A stretch of 64,000 nucleotides of DNA, from contig JBNLDC010000021.1 in the NCBI GenBank assembly GCA_050304135.1, positions 1-64,000 on the forward strand. The letters are read 5' to 3'. Position 1 is the stretch's first letter. Every line of letters begins with the position of its first letter. This document shows positions 46,877 to 55,699 of this stretch, piece after piece. The translations under genes were made by a program, and so were the position numbers. This stretch comes from JAFGNB01 sp050304135 (GTDB taxonomy: Bacteria; Fibrobacterota; Chitinivibrionia; Chitinivibrionales; Chitinispirillaceae). The notes below the pieces were generated by a model. It was not told where the DNA came from. It did not search any database and saw nothing but the letters and a program-made list of their open reading frames with translations.

Positions 46877-46953
46877 TTTGCAAAATGAGTCGTAATACTA
46901 CTCAAAACGGCAATGAAGCCATTTCTGTAAAGATTAAGGTACTAAAGTGCAAA
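46877..46953. repeat. 77-bp intergenic repeat B, copy 2
   Basis: This is the same-length relative of 37450-37526, with TTTGCA/TGCAAA ends. It lies about 90 bp upstream of the minus-strand GH8 gene, in opposite orientation relative to its gene compared with copy 1. Confidence 0.65.
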
Positions 46954-47135
46954 TAGCGACGGGTAGAATAACCGTTGGGCTGGAGTATTGTACAATGGTC
47001 AGGAGCTTTGCGCAGTCGGGCGTGGGTGATGTGTATAAGGACACCAGAGGTTCTCCCGCGAAAGGCAGGTCCTGCTGCAAGGGAGAGGCTTCCTCAGTAT
47101 TTTGATACTCACCAACGCCCGCCGTGTGTGGTGTG

Positions 47136-48686
47136 CTACCTGGCTGCTTCGTTTATGGTGCGTGTCACTGTTCTGCCGTTTTTCGTGATAACCCGGACGA
47201 TACTCATTTGACCGGCAATCCCTGAATTCAGGAATGTTTTCCAGGACGGGTTTTCGACAAAAAACGAACGGAGTTGTTTTCCCTGCAAATCGAGGATGGT
47301 CACATTACTTGCCGCAAAGGGAATATAAACGGAGATTGTTCGATCTGATTTCTTGACCCGGACGGTGTTTGCAGGTGGCCGGGATGTGCTTGCTAACGAT
47401 AGATCGTTGTTGCCGGAGGCCGGTTCCATCCAGTAAGCTTTACCGAACACCAGATGAACTGTACTGTGACCGGGTATATTGTTTACCATATAGCTGCCTG
47501 TTGCAGCTTGATCCACTATTTTGTGTTGCCAGAGATCACGAACCGGATATGACTTGTTCACATCTGATTCACCGATGTCAGACCATTGTACCGAACTGTT
47601 TGCACTGCCTGTTCCGTTATTGACAAGAACAACCGCCCAGGCTCCATTCTTCAACTTTTTCGACCAGATCTGTACTTCACCATCAGTCCGTACTTTACGC
47701 CCCTGATATCCAAGAGAATCCTGGTCTACCGCAATTACTTCACGGTTAGATACTATTGTAAATAGTGAATCGGTCATTTTCGAAAAGTCATTACCAAGTA
47801 ACAATGGTGCGGCAGAAATGCACCATAGATCAAAATGCGCCTGATTTTCCAAATAGCTTAACGTACCATTACCTACCTGCATCATATCCGGATCGTTCCA
47901 TGCCCCTGGTTTTGCATACTGGGCACCGATGGAATTATTCGTAATATTACTCATAATACTGGTCCAGGTTGGAGCAATGTCACCATTCATACGCCACAGA
48001 TGCCCAACGGTATCTCCCCACTCACATACAGAATACTGACCCCAATTACACAGGCTGAAAACTATTGGTCGGCCGGTTTTTGACGTTGCATTCTTTAATG
48101 CATCTCTCATTCTGGCGTAGAGTTTTTGTGAACCGGCTGCATTCGCATACTCACCCGGGACGGCGCACCAATCCTCTTTCAAGTAATCGATGCCCCAATT
48201 TGCGTAGGCGTTTGCGTCTATTTGATCGAAACCGACATCGGGATGGTCCGGATCAAATGCTGCAAAATAGTTACAGCAGGTTGCAGTCCCGGCACACGAG
48301 TAAATGCCCATTTTCAGTCCCATTTGGTGCAGTGTATCTGCAAGCCACTTTAAACCCTTCGGGAACTTTGTCGTATCCCATTGAGGATTGCCTTGAGTAT
48401 CTCTGCTTTTTGCGTGCCAGCAATCATCAATATTCACATAGGTATACCCTGCATCCTTCAGACTAATCTCCCTGCCTTCCCAATTAGCCGGATGTTTCTG
48501 TATCATTAAATGTCCAGCATTGACTAACGTTGCTTCATTAATGTTGCATCCAAAAAAATTCCAGGTATTAAAACCCATCGGGGGCGTTAACGCTTGACCA
48601 TCTTGAAGACAATACACCGACAAATTAAATGTAAGAAGAAGCAAAAAACCAGCCCTAAAAAAAGTAGGATTAAATTGTTTTTTCAT
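47136..48686 (-). CDS. Secreted GH27 alpha-galactosidase
   Basis: The 516-aa product has a signal peptide (about 1-27), then a GH27 barrel beginning LTPPMGFNTWNFFGCNI. It has YTYVNIDDCWHAKSRD, the nucleophile Asp172 in DYLKEDWC, and the acid/base region PGAWNDPDMMQVGNG. A C-terminal antiparallel beta domain and a sorting-like tail (VTILDLQGKQLRSF) follow. It removes terminal alpha-1,6-galactose, for example from galactomannan, complementing GH26. ATG 48686 follows AAAAGGAG. The frame continues upstream to 48806, but without signal-peptide character. Confidence 0.93.
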   Translation of the reverse strand: MKKQFNPTFFRAGFLLLLTFNLSVYCLQDGQALTPPMGFNTWNFFGCNINEATLVNAGHLMIQKHPANWEGREISLKDAGYTYVNIDDCWHAKSRDTQGNPQWDTTKFPKGLKWLADTLHQMGLKMGIYSCAGTATCCNYFAAFDPDHPDVGFDQIDANAYANWGIDYLKEDWCAVPGEYANAAGSQKLYARMRDALKNATSKTGRPIVFSLCNWGQYSVCEWGDTVGHLWRMNGDIAPTWTSIMSNITNNSIGAQYAKPGAWNDPDMMQVGNGTLSYLENQAHFDLWCISAAPLLLGNDFSKMTDSLFTIVSNREVIAVDQDSLGYQGRKVRTDGEVQIWSKKLKNGAWAVVLVNNGTGSANSSVQWSDIGESDVNKSYPVRDLWQHKIVDQAATGSYMVNNIPGHSTVHLVFGKAYWMEPASGNNDLSLASTSRPPANTVRVKKSDRTISVYIPFAASNVTILDLQGKQLRSFFVENPSWKTFLNSGIAGQMSIVRVITKNGRTVTRTINEAAR

Positions 48687-48814
48687 GCCATTACTCCTTT
48701 TACTATTTCTATATAAACGTACACCGGCGACCTGTGAGAATCGTCCGTGCTGAATTGCCATTGTTTCCTGCTTCGAGGTCGAGGTCGGCATCGGTATTGA
48801 AAACATCCGTTTTT

Positions 48815-48957
48815 ATTTAGTATCCGTTCAGGATTGAATAGTTATATTCTATAACGGTCATTGAGGCTCTCGAAATGACACATTTTAACGGGAAACTCGG
48901 TCACTTCGAGAGCCTCAGTGTCCGGAAATGGCCAATTCTGAACAGGTACTATTTAAA
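48815..48957. repeat. MITE-like element, family 1, inverted relative to 53759-53972
   Basis: Its ends TTAGTATCCGTTCAGGATTG and CCAATTCTGAACAGGTACTA are inverted copies. The interior (CGGTCATTGAG...CGAAATGACACATTTTAACG) is the reverse complement of a block inside the element at 53759-53972, confirming common origin. Confidence 0.7.
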
Positions 48958-49012
48958 AGAATGCCGATTCAGCCGACGTCTGCGGCGGTGGTATTTTACC
49001 ATAACAGCAAGT

Positions 49013-51040
49013 TTACCGGCAAACTACTTTTCCGGAAACCTGTCTGTCGCCCTGACGGATTTGTACAACCATTATCCCGTGGTAATTTGCAGGCAAACTC
49101 AGCAAATTCGCTCCAATTATTACATCAGCTTTGTATGACATGATGGTTTTTCCCCGCAGGTCCTGTAATGAGATTTCAGCTGTTCCGGCATGTACGGCCG
49201 TATACGCTGCCATCACTATTCCCTTTACCGTGTAAATACTGAACATATCCGGCATTACGATAGATGTATGCTGCGCGTGAATTAATGCATTGGGATATTT
49301 TTTCGTTGCGGTTTTCCACTCCACATCCGTAGCGACATCACTGGTTGCAATTATTTTGATAGTATCAATATTACCGGTGCCTTTTTCTGGAACAGTCTGA
49401 TCAAAATTGTACAATGTATCATAGGTGCCGGTTTTTGATTTGAATACAATCCAGTCAACAAAGATCGTTCCACGATATCCTTGTGAATATGCCTGAATTG
49501 CAAAGAAGTCGATATTGGCAGGGTCAGCAGGAACAAGTGCCACACTGTCGGTTGTATCACTACCGAGAGGAATGGTGTAATTGTTCCAGCGGTTCATTAC
49601 GGTTGTTCCCCATGACGCTTGTCTCCACGTCCAGTCCTTTGACATAGTTACAAGTGATAAAGCAAGATAGCCTTGTTTGGAAATACCCGCTGAATCGTAG
49701 TTGGTTTCACCATTAACAAAAGCATGAATGATGATTGAATCATAGGTGGAAATATCTTTTTTTGCGACAGGTAATGATACTTGTCCGTAAAGAGAATCTT
49801 TTGAGGAGTAGAGGATCTTCATTGACTTACTCACCAAAGAAATTTCAGGCAGTGATGTGTCTCCCGGTAATTTCCTCATACCCCATCCATAACGCATTGC
49901 ATTGACAATGCCGAGGTCGTAAAACTCACCTGTCTGGCGGTCGAACATGGTCATGGTACCATCACCTTTATTGCCTGCATCCCATGCTACGGGGATTATC
50001 CCGTTTTTCTTTGATGATGATGCGACATATTCATAAAAATAACGGCGTGAAAGTATGTGCCGTACCAGGCTTTCACCAGTGAGTGTCAGACGTTTCCTCG
50101 CGCCAAATTCACCAAGGAGTACCGGAATGTTTTTGTCGGTAAATTGCTCCTTCATAAGGTTAAAAACAGAATCGGTATAGGTCTCCTCACCCCAGGTTGG
50201 ATTTCTCTCGGTATCTGTTGTTGAATGATACTGCTTTCCCCAATAATAAAACATTTTACCCCAATCAGTATCTTTATCCATAAGGCTGAACTGGAATGGA
50301 TAATAATGAACCTCTACAATGAGACGGTCGGCAATTTTGTCAACTGGTAGAGTCGTCATTTGTTTATAGGTTTCTTCAGCTGAAGTGTTTGGGCCCTGGA
50401 TCACAAGGGTGCGTGAAGCATTGTTCCCGCCCGTTGCACGGACAGTGTCGATAAATATCTGGTGAAATGAGTTCAGCACTTCCATTGCGCCTTCAACCTT
50501 CACATTTGGTTCATTCGCACTTGCAAACAGGAGATGGCGGTCATAGTCGCGAAACGCGGTGGCGATCTGATGCCAGTAGGCACCCTGTTTCTGATTGATC
50601 TTCTCTCGAATTGCGGGAAAACTGACTGATGAATCAATTTTGGTTTCCAGCCAGCCGCCATCCCAGTGAATATTCAGTATGACAAAGAGGCTGTCGTTAA
50701 TACAGTAATCGACAACTTGTCTGACTTGAGCCATCCATGCTGAATTGATCTCGTTTGTTTGATGATTAGCGTGTCCGGTATCCCATGCGCATGGAATACG
50801 AACCGTTGTAAACCCTGCAGCTTTTACTGAATCGAAAAATTGTTGATTCGGAACAGGGTTTCCCCATGCTGTCGGGCTTCCCGGAGCTTCCATTGTGTTC
50901 CCTAAATTCCAGGCGAAACCCATTTCACCGGCTAAGGATTTTGCCGTGGGCAAGTCTTCAGAAAAAGAACAGGCTACCATGAAAATGACTGCCGTTGCAA
51001 TGGATGGTAAATTTGGTGAAAATACTTTGCCTGTTTTCAA
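49013..51040 (-). CDS. Secreted GH5 endoglucanase with a C-terminal carbohydrate-binding-like domain
   Basis: The 675-aa product has a signal peptide (about 1-27), then a GH5 barrel: GFAWNLGNTMEAPGSPTAWGNP, FTTVRIPCAWD and VILNIHWDGGW. The acid/base Glu177 lies in FASANEPNVK and the nucleophile Glu311 in PVLLGEFGARKR. A beta-sandwich (about 400-560; YDSIIIHAFVNGETNYD...TIFVDWIVFKS) looks like a carbohydrate-binding domain, followed by a sorting-like tail (EISLQDLRGKTIM). It is probably a cellulase or related beta-1,4-glucanase. The start is TTG at 51040 with AAGGAG six bases upstream; no ATG precedes the signal peptide. It lies downstream of pair 4 on the same strand and shares an upstream motif with it. 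Confidence 0.92.
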   Translation of the reverse strand: MKTGKVFSPNLPSIATAVIFMVACSFSEDLPTAKSLAGEMGFAWNLGNTMEAPGSPTAWGNPVPNQQFFDSVKAAGFTTVRIPCAWDTGHANHQTNEINSAWMAQVRQVVDYCINDSLFVILNIHWDGGWLETKIDSSVSFPAIREKINQKQGAYWHQIATAFRDYDRHLLFASANEPNVKVEGAMEVLNSFHQIFIDTVRATGGNNASRTLVIQGPNTSAEETYKQMTTLPVDKIADRLIVEVHYYPFQFSLMDKDTDWGKMFYYWGKQYHSTTDTERNPTWGEETYTDSVFNLMKEQFTDKNIPVLLGEFGARKRLTLTGESLVRHILSRRYFYEYVASSSKKNGIIPVAWDAGNKGDGTMTMFDRQTGEFYDLGIVNAMRYGWGMRKLPGDTSLPEISLVSKSMKILYSSKDSLYGQVSLPVAKKDISTYDSIIIHAFVNGETNYDSAGISKQGYLALSLVTMSKDWTWRQASWGTTVMNRWNNYTIPLGSDTTDSVALVPADPANIDFFAIQAYSQGYRGTIFVDWIVFKSKTGTYDTLYNFDQTVPEKGTGNIDTIKIIATSDVATDVEWKTATKKYPNALIHAQHTSIVMPDMFSIYTVKGIVMAAYTAVHAGTAEISLQDLRGKTIMSYKADVIIGANLLSLPANYHGIMVVQIRQGDRQVSGKVVCR

Positions 51041-51256
51041 GCAGAACTCCTTACAGAAGATGGTTTTTTTTGTTAAGGGTATAAATTTAAAAAAGTTGAA
51101 CTATCTAATCATCACTTTACAGCAATTCGCTGTATTTTGTGACCGTATACTAGCGATATGCATTTCCGCTGTAAATGATTTCCGCGATGCGGAAGTACTA
51201 CTGTTAAGAGCAATAATATTACATGCTGTCCCGACGAAACAATAAAAACCAAAATA

Positions 51257-51270
51257 AAATGGCAACAGAA
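51257..51270. promoter_or_regulatory. AAATGGCAACAGAA motif, copy 1 (upstream of GH5)
   Basis: This 14-base sequence occurs exactly again at 51343-51356 and in close form at 53614-53641. The two copies here lie about 215 and 300 bp before the GH5 start. It is a candidate operator shared with the pair 4 regulator gene. Confidence 0.45.
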
Positions 51271-51342
51271 ATGTTGGTATACTCACTTAATATAAGGCTA
51301 ATTCTAAGAAAAGAATCATACAAACAAGCATAAATTCAAATT

Positions 51343-51356
51343 AAATGGCAACAGAA
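51343..51356. promoter_or_regulatory. AAATGGCAACAGAA motif, copy 2 (upstream of GH5)
   Basis: This is an exact repeat of 51257-51270. The extended window (ATTCAAATTAAATGGCAACA, then GAATGCGG) matches 53614-53641 at most positions. Confidence 0.45.
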
Positions 51357-51479
51357 TGCGGTCGTTTTCTCATCCTTTGAATTCTCAAAGACTTATAAAA
51401 GATCCTATTTAATTTTAAATTCACCGTCTATTTATAATGCTCCTACCGGGGATTTTAAATAGGTACTAACGGATGTGCG

Positions 51480-52721
51480 CTACTTGTTCTGTACAAAATC
51501 CGTAGGATTCATCCCTTCAATAATAATATCATCAACCCAGAATTCAGCACTTTTCTTGGCAAGAAAGGTTATGTTGTTCACCGTAGATGATCCGACAGTC
51601 CAGGTGCATTCTGTTGATGTGATCATACTCTTTGCATTTGGAATTTCCTCCGGTGCGATTGAATGGCGCTGCCACGAGGATGTGAGGGTGACCGGCAGTT
51701 CAAACAGATAAAAATCACCTGGATCAACCGGGTTCATGCATGTTAACTGGAGATATATCGTCCCAGACCCTTTTGCCATAAAGGTGAGCGCAGTCATGTC
51801 GCTCATATCAAAAGCGGATTTCCCCGTTAAAGGAGAATCTTTCGACCCGCTGATATCCGCCCCGATTAATGCGTAGGGTGAGCTGAATGCTGAATCGATC
51901 TGAAACAGCACATGCAAACTGCCTTCGGAGTAGGCATTCGGTGTAGTATCAATTGCAGCAACCAAGCCAAGTTCAGATGTAGGTAATACCAGACTATTAC
52001 CGCCGATACTGGAATCTTTATAGGCAAACCACCATCCACCGCCCAGCAGGTTGTGCAGATTGTTGCAGCTGTCTTTCCGGTTGAAATCCTCAAATATCGT
52101 TTTAGGTGTACGCTGCACGACTATCGTATCGCCAACATTGCCGGGGCTGAAGAGGAAATCGCTGGCAATGTTATCTTTGTCAATATTTACACGAAAAACC
52201 TGATCACCGGATGCGGGTAAGGGTAGTGAAAATGAACCATCTGCAGCAATAGTAAAAACCTTATCGGTTCCCATGACCAGAAGAAGCGCACCAGATGCCG
52301 GTAACCCATCAGAAAGTACCTTACCGTAAAACAGGGTTTGCGTATCAAGGGGCACATCCCCCAGATCAAAGGTGCCGGTATCGTCTGGAATAAAGAAACG
52401 CCTGATTGCACAGAGCGAATCATCATTCCACAGTTCTATAAGGTAATAGCCGGTTTTTATTCGATTAATGGCAAAAGAACCGTTGCTGCCGGTTACTGTT
52501 GTCCTCTGCTGTGATGTGCTCAGCGATAGCGGGATGTAATCCTGCTCCCGAAGTGTTACCTTGACATCGTTTCCTGTTTTGTTATCCGGTAAAGTGACCT
52601 GTCCGACTATTTTGGCCTCTCCGGCATCGGTTCCGGTCCCATTACCGCCGGATAGTGTATCGATACTGCAGCCGGTGAGAAGTCCGAGCAAAAACAACGG
52701 TATCACTTTAATTAAATTCAT
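51480..52721 (-). CDS. Lipoprotein with two beta domains and a CBM11-like domain (pair 4)
   Basis: The 413-aa product has a standard lipobox (LLTGC, Cys18) followed by SIDTLSGG, echoing the post-cysteine pattern of the other four lipoproteins. The first beta domain (AKIVGQVTLPDNKTGNDVKV...QDYIP) is the same carboxypeptidase-regulatory-like module, and a second similar unit follows (FYGKVLSDGLPASGALLL). Unlike the others it has no DUF2341 or LamG. The C-terminal half (about 215-405; IFEDFNRKDSCNNLHNLLGGGWWFAY, WVDDIIIEG) resembles CBM11/galactose-binding folds. ATG 52721 overlaps the regulator stop by 4 bp. It is probably a glucan-binding surface lipoprotein tied to the downstream GH5. Confidence 0.82.
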   Translation of the reverse strand: MNLIKVIPLFLLGLLTGCSIDTLSGGNGTGTDAGEAKIVGQVTLPDNKTGNDVKVTLREQDYIPLSLSTSQQRTTVTGSNGSFAINRIKTGYYLIELWNDDSLCAIRRFFIPDDTGTFDLGDVPLDTQTLFYGKVLSDGLPASGALLLVMGTDKVFTIAADGSFSLPLPASGDQVFRVNIDKDNIASDFLFSPGNVGDTIVVQRTPKTIFEDFNRKDSCNNLHNLLGGGWWFAYKDSSIGGNSLVLPTSELGLVAAIDTTPNAYSEGSLHVLFQIDSAFSSPYALIGADISGSKDSPLTGKSAFDMSDMTALTFMAKGSGTIYLQLTCMNPVDPGDFYLFELPVTLTSSWQRHSIAPEEIPNAKSMITSTECTWTVGSSTVNNITFLAKKSAEFWVDDIIIEGMNPTDFVQNK

Positions 52722-53563
52722 ACACTCTTCTTGGCTGCTTTAGCACGTGGAACGATCTGAAAACCAACTCTGCAAACCATCGAGGGGTTGCTATCCTGCC
52801 GTGCAAGTGCAATCAATCGTTTACGAAACTCCTGAACTTCAATTCTGATATTCTCAAAGGTCTCATTCGACACACTTATGGTAACTCCGGAGACACTTCG
52901 ATCGGTAAGCAAACAATTCTCGAATGCTGCAATGTCGAGTTGAAGGTTTTTCTTATGGAACTGTCTGAGGATTGTCGAATTGACACTTGGTGGTGTTGCG
53001 ATTACCGGTTCTGTCGGTTCGTAACCTGAATTGTCTTCACGTGGTCGAATAAACCCGTTTTTGAGAAGGAATGTAACTGCTCCTTTGGCCTGTTCGGGCT
53101 TTATCGATGGAACAAGCATCCTCCCTAATGCATTGTAATCGTTATTGAAATCAACAAGTGCCACTAAATCCCGAATAACGGGATAGTACCACTTTTCAAA
53201 GTAACGAAGTTTTTTATCTTCTAGGGCATAGGTGGTTTTTTCGGAGCGAATTTTCAATAATTCTTTGAGCAGGAGGTCTTTTTTATCGACATTTTTTTCG
53301 TTGCAGAAATTTACCAATACTTTAAAAAATTTAGCTTCAGATGAATTGTGCTTTATTGCTTCAGAAAAATTGGCAACATATTTCAGCGATAATTTTCGTT
53401 CGTTGCGTAAAACCCGCAAAAGATATGTTGAGCCGGGGATGTCTGCAGCTGCCAGGAATTTTCGATGTGAATACGAGGAATCAATATATTTGAAATAGTT
53501 AAATACATCGCTTAGGTATTCACGATAATCAAAATAGTTGTAGAGTACAGGTTTTTTGTCCAA
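52718..53563 (-). CDS. TIGR02147/DUF4423-family putative transcriptional regulator (pair 4)
   Basis: The 281-aa product has an N-terminal YNYFDYREYLSDVFNYFKY block, an HTH-like KFLAAADIPGSTYLLRVLRNE segment (about 35-55), the middle FEKWYYPVIRDLVALVDF block and the C-terminal MVCRVGFQIVPRA block. There is no ATG at the start; TTG 53563 has GGAG six bases upstream, and an in-frame TTG at 53575 is the alternative. The stop overlaps the lipoprotein start (ATGA). It is the most divergent of the five regulators here, and its partner lipoprotein is also the divergent one, which suggests co-evolution. Confidence 0.84.
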   Translation of the reverse strand: MDKKPVLYNYFDYREYLSDVFNYFKYIDSSYSHRKFLAAADIPGSTYLLRVLRNERKLSLKYVANFSEAIKHNSSEAKFFKVLVNFCNEKNVDKKDLLLKELLKIRSEKTTYALEDKKLRYFEKWYYPVIRDLVALVDFNNDYNALGRMLVPSIKPEQAKGAVTFLLKNGFIRPREDNSGYEPTEPVIATPPSVNSTILRQFHKKNLQLDIAAFENCLLTDRSVSGVTISVSNETFENIRIEVQEFRKRLIALARQDSNPSMVCRVGFQIVPRAKAAKKSV

Positions 53564-53613
53564 AGGTATCTCCAACTATGGAATATACTGCCATATTTTG
53601 GAAAAGGAAAATA

Positions 53614-53641
53614 ATTCATTTAAATTGGCAACAAAATCCGG
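53614..53641. promoter_or_regulatory. AAATTGGCAACAAAA motif upstream of pair 4 regulator
   Basis: This is a close relative of the AAATGGCAACAGAA pair at 51257 and 51343, ending with the same CGG. It lies about 50 bp before the regulator start, so the regulator could control itself and the GH5 gene. This is an inference. Confidence 0.45.
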
Positions 53642-53758
53642 TGAAAACGATTTGATCGATATTTAAATGACCTTAGGATTGAATGTGCTACAGGTGCTTA
53701 AAGCCGATAGTATGCACCCTGCGTACCATCACTAATGGAACTGTCATTTAATTTCAGT

Positions 53759-53972
53759 ACTATATAGTTTCTGTTCAGGATTGGCCATTTCCGGACACTA
53801 AGGTGGTACATTGAGCCCGTCGAAATGCTCTCGAAGCAATGCACTGAGTTGATCAAAGTGTGACCGAGTTTCCCGTTAAAATGTGTCATTTCGAGAGCTC
53901 TTCGATGCACTTAGGGACCACCTCAATGACCGTTCTGGAAGAAACTGTTCAATCCTGAACAGGAACTATATA
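53759..53972. repeat. MITE-like element, family 1, longest copy
   Basis: The ends CTATATAGTTTCTGTTCAGG and CCTGAACAGGAACTATATAG are near-perfect inverted repeats of more than 20 bp with TATA at the borders. The interior includes CGAGTTTCCCGTTAAAATGT and CATTTCGAGAG blocks shared in reverse with 48815-48957. No reading frame resembles a transposase. Confidence 0.72.
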
Positions 53973-54142
53973 GGAATGGGGGGGGGCGGATTGAGTGTCT
54001 GTTCACAAATAAGCGCAGGGCATGCTGGTGGAATGGTAGTATTTTTATGGCCGGTCCGTATCGGTATGCCCGTGCCCGGTGGAATGCACCGCGGAATCCG
54101 GGATGAGCGCGGTCGGTGTTGAAATTTCTTCGAGGAGGGTTC

Positions 54143-55414
54143 ATGCGGGAGTTTCCGGCGGCAGTAATCGTACATCTGATTTTTTTGTTGCTCGGCAACA
54201 TCAATGCGGAAGTGCTGATACGGCCCGGTGATGCAAACATCAATTATTACGGTCGTTTCGATTTCAGCGATTCCGCATCGGTGAAGTTTAACTGGCCCGG
54301 GAGCATCATCGAAGCATGCTTTTCCGGATCTTTCATCGGCGTGGAGCTTGATGACGGCGGCGGGAATCACTTCAATGTGGAACTCGACGGAAAGCTTGTT
54401 GATTCCCTGAGCCCCACGGCCGCCACCCGTCGCACAATCAGAACGAATCTTTCCACGACAGTGGATCATACGATACGTATCATCCTGCGCTCAAACAGCC
54501 TGTTGACCTGCCGGTTCGGCGGGTTCTATATCGCCGACGGAAAAACACTTGTCGAACGACCGGAACGACCGATTCGGAGGATGGAATTCATCGGTGATTC
54601 CTGGACCGCTGCTGATGTAGTCGGTGCGCCACTCGGGAAGACTGATTATAATCTGAAAGATTTCAACGCCACACTGTCGTATGCACGACTTGCCAGTAGT
54701 GCCTACCATGCCCAGGATATACTGATTGCCAAAGGGGGATGTGGTCTGGTGAAAAGCAACGATAATGAACCAACGATGCTCACACGCTATCCTGAAATTT
54801 TATGCGACGGATCTACCCGCTGGGATTTCTCGTCGTGGATTCCAGATGTAGTTGTTATTTTTCTCGGCATCAACGATAAAAACAACAATGTCGGTGAAAA
54901 CGATTTCAAGACTGCCTATACCACTCTCATCTCTACCGTGCGGGGGTACTATGGAGATGTCCCCGTGATTCTTGCGGATATTGATCATACCCCAACCTCT
55001 ATTCCTGACCTGGCAGGTTCGTTCAATAACGTGTTCACATTCAGGATTCCGTTTGGGCTCTGGGATGCGATGGCCGAGTATTGGCATCCCACTGCGGAGC
55101 AGCACCGGCAGATCGCCGACGCGCTCATTCCTGTTGTCAAACAGGCCACCGGGTGGGACACGATTCCTCCGGTTGCAAACGATGTTTCCCGACGGATGCC
55201 GTTTGTTTCCTGCGATGGGAATCCCCGAATTATAAAAACCGCGCAGGACAAAATAGAGCTTCAACCGAATCCTTTCAGGAGGGAAGTTGAGGTTGCGGTG
55301 TTCAATGGTGCCGGCCGGCAGGTCGGAAGGCTTGTTACGAGAAAACGAACAGTTTCTCTCGAAGAGGACTTCTATCTGCCCAAAGGATTGTATTTCGTGA
55401 AAACCGAAAAATAA
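54143..55414 (+). CDS. Secreted CE2-like SGNH carbohydrate esterase
   Basis: The 423-aa product has a signal peptide (about 1-22), then a jelly-roll N-domain (about 25-135; NINYYGRFDFSDSASVKFNWPGS). An SGNH hydrolase domain follows: nucleophile Ser153 in FIGDSWTAAD, the FLGINDKNN block III, and YWHPTAEQH with the catalytic His. This two-domain layout is that of CE2 acetyl esterases, which deacetylate xylan or glucomannan oligomers. The tail VAVFNGAGRQVGRL...GLYFVKTEK is sorting-domain-like. ATG 54143 has GAGGAGGG upstream and is preferred to an in-frame TTG at 54116. Confidence 0.9.
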   Translation: MREFPAAVIVHLIFLLLGNINAEVLIRPGDANINYYGRFDFSDSASVKFNWPGSIIEACFSGSFIGVELDDGGGNHFNVELDGKLVDSLSPTAATRRTIRTNLSTTVDHTIRIILRSNSLLTCRFGGFYIADGKTLVERPERPIRRMEFIGDSWTAADVVGAPLGKTDYNLKDFNATLSYARLASSAYHAQDILIAKGGCGLVKSNDNEPTMLTRYPEILCDGSTRWDFSSWIPDVVVIFLGINDKNNNVGENDFKTAYTTLISTVRGYYGDVPVILADIDHTPTSIPDLAGSFNNVFTFRIPFGLWDAMAEYWHPTAEQHRQIADALIPVVKQATGWDTIPPVANDVSRRMPFVSCDGNPRIIKTAQDKIELQPNPFRREVEVAVFNGAGRQVGRLVTRKRTVSLEEDFYLPKGLYFVKTEK

Positions 55415-55531
55415 CAACGAATTCCACTGGAAGCGGATGGTCGAACAGGTGTGGATTAAACCTCCGGGTGGAGGGACGGTTTGTAAAATATGTGTTCCAA
55501 AAAATGTTGCAAATTATACACTGATAAAATT

Positions 55532-55550
55532 AAGTAACTGATATTAAGTT
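55532..55550 (+). promoter_or_regulatory. Conserved motif upstream of pair 5 regulator
   Basis: AAGTAACTGATATTAAGTT matches the site at 3817-3835 at 17 of 19 positions. It sits in very AT-rich sequence 150 bp before the regulator start. Confidence 0.4.
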
Positions 55551-55699
55551 ATATATGATTTTAATTATATATAATATGTTCTCCAATTTATAAAATTAAC
55601 TAACTTCCCTCGTTTTTTTTCGTTATATTATCCTGAATAATTGGCGAGTGTCGCCAGGTACAGGGCAATCTGCATCGATGTAACCTTCAGAGGGTGACA

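Noticed and set aside
53759..53972. Insertion sequence with transposase
   Set aside because: Clear inverted ends, but only about 214 bp and no credible transposase frame; listed as MITE-like.
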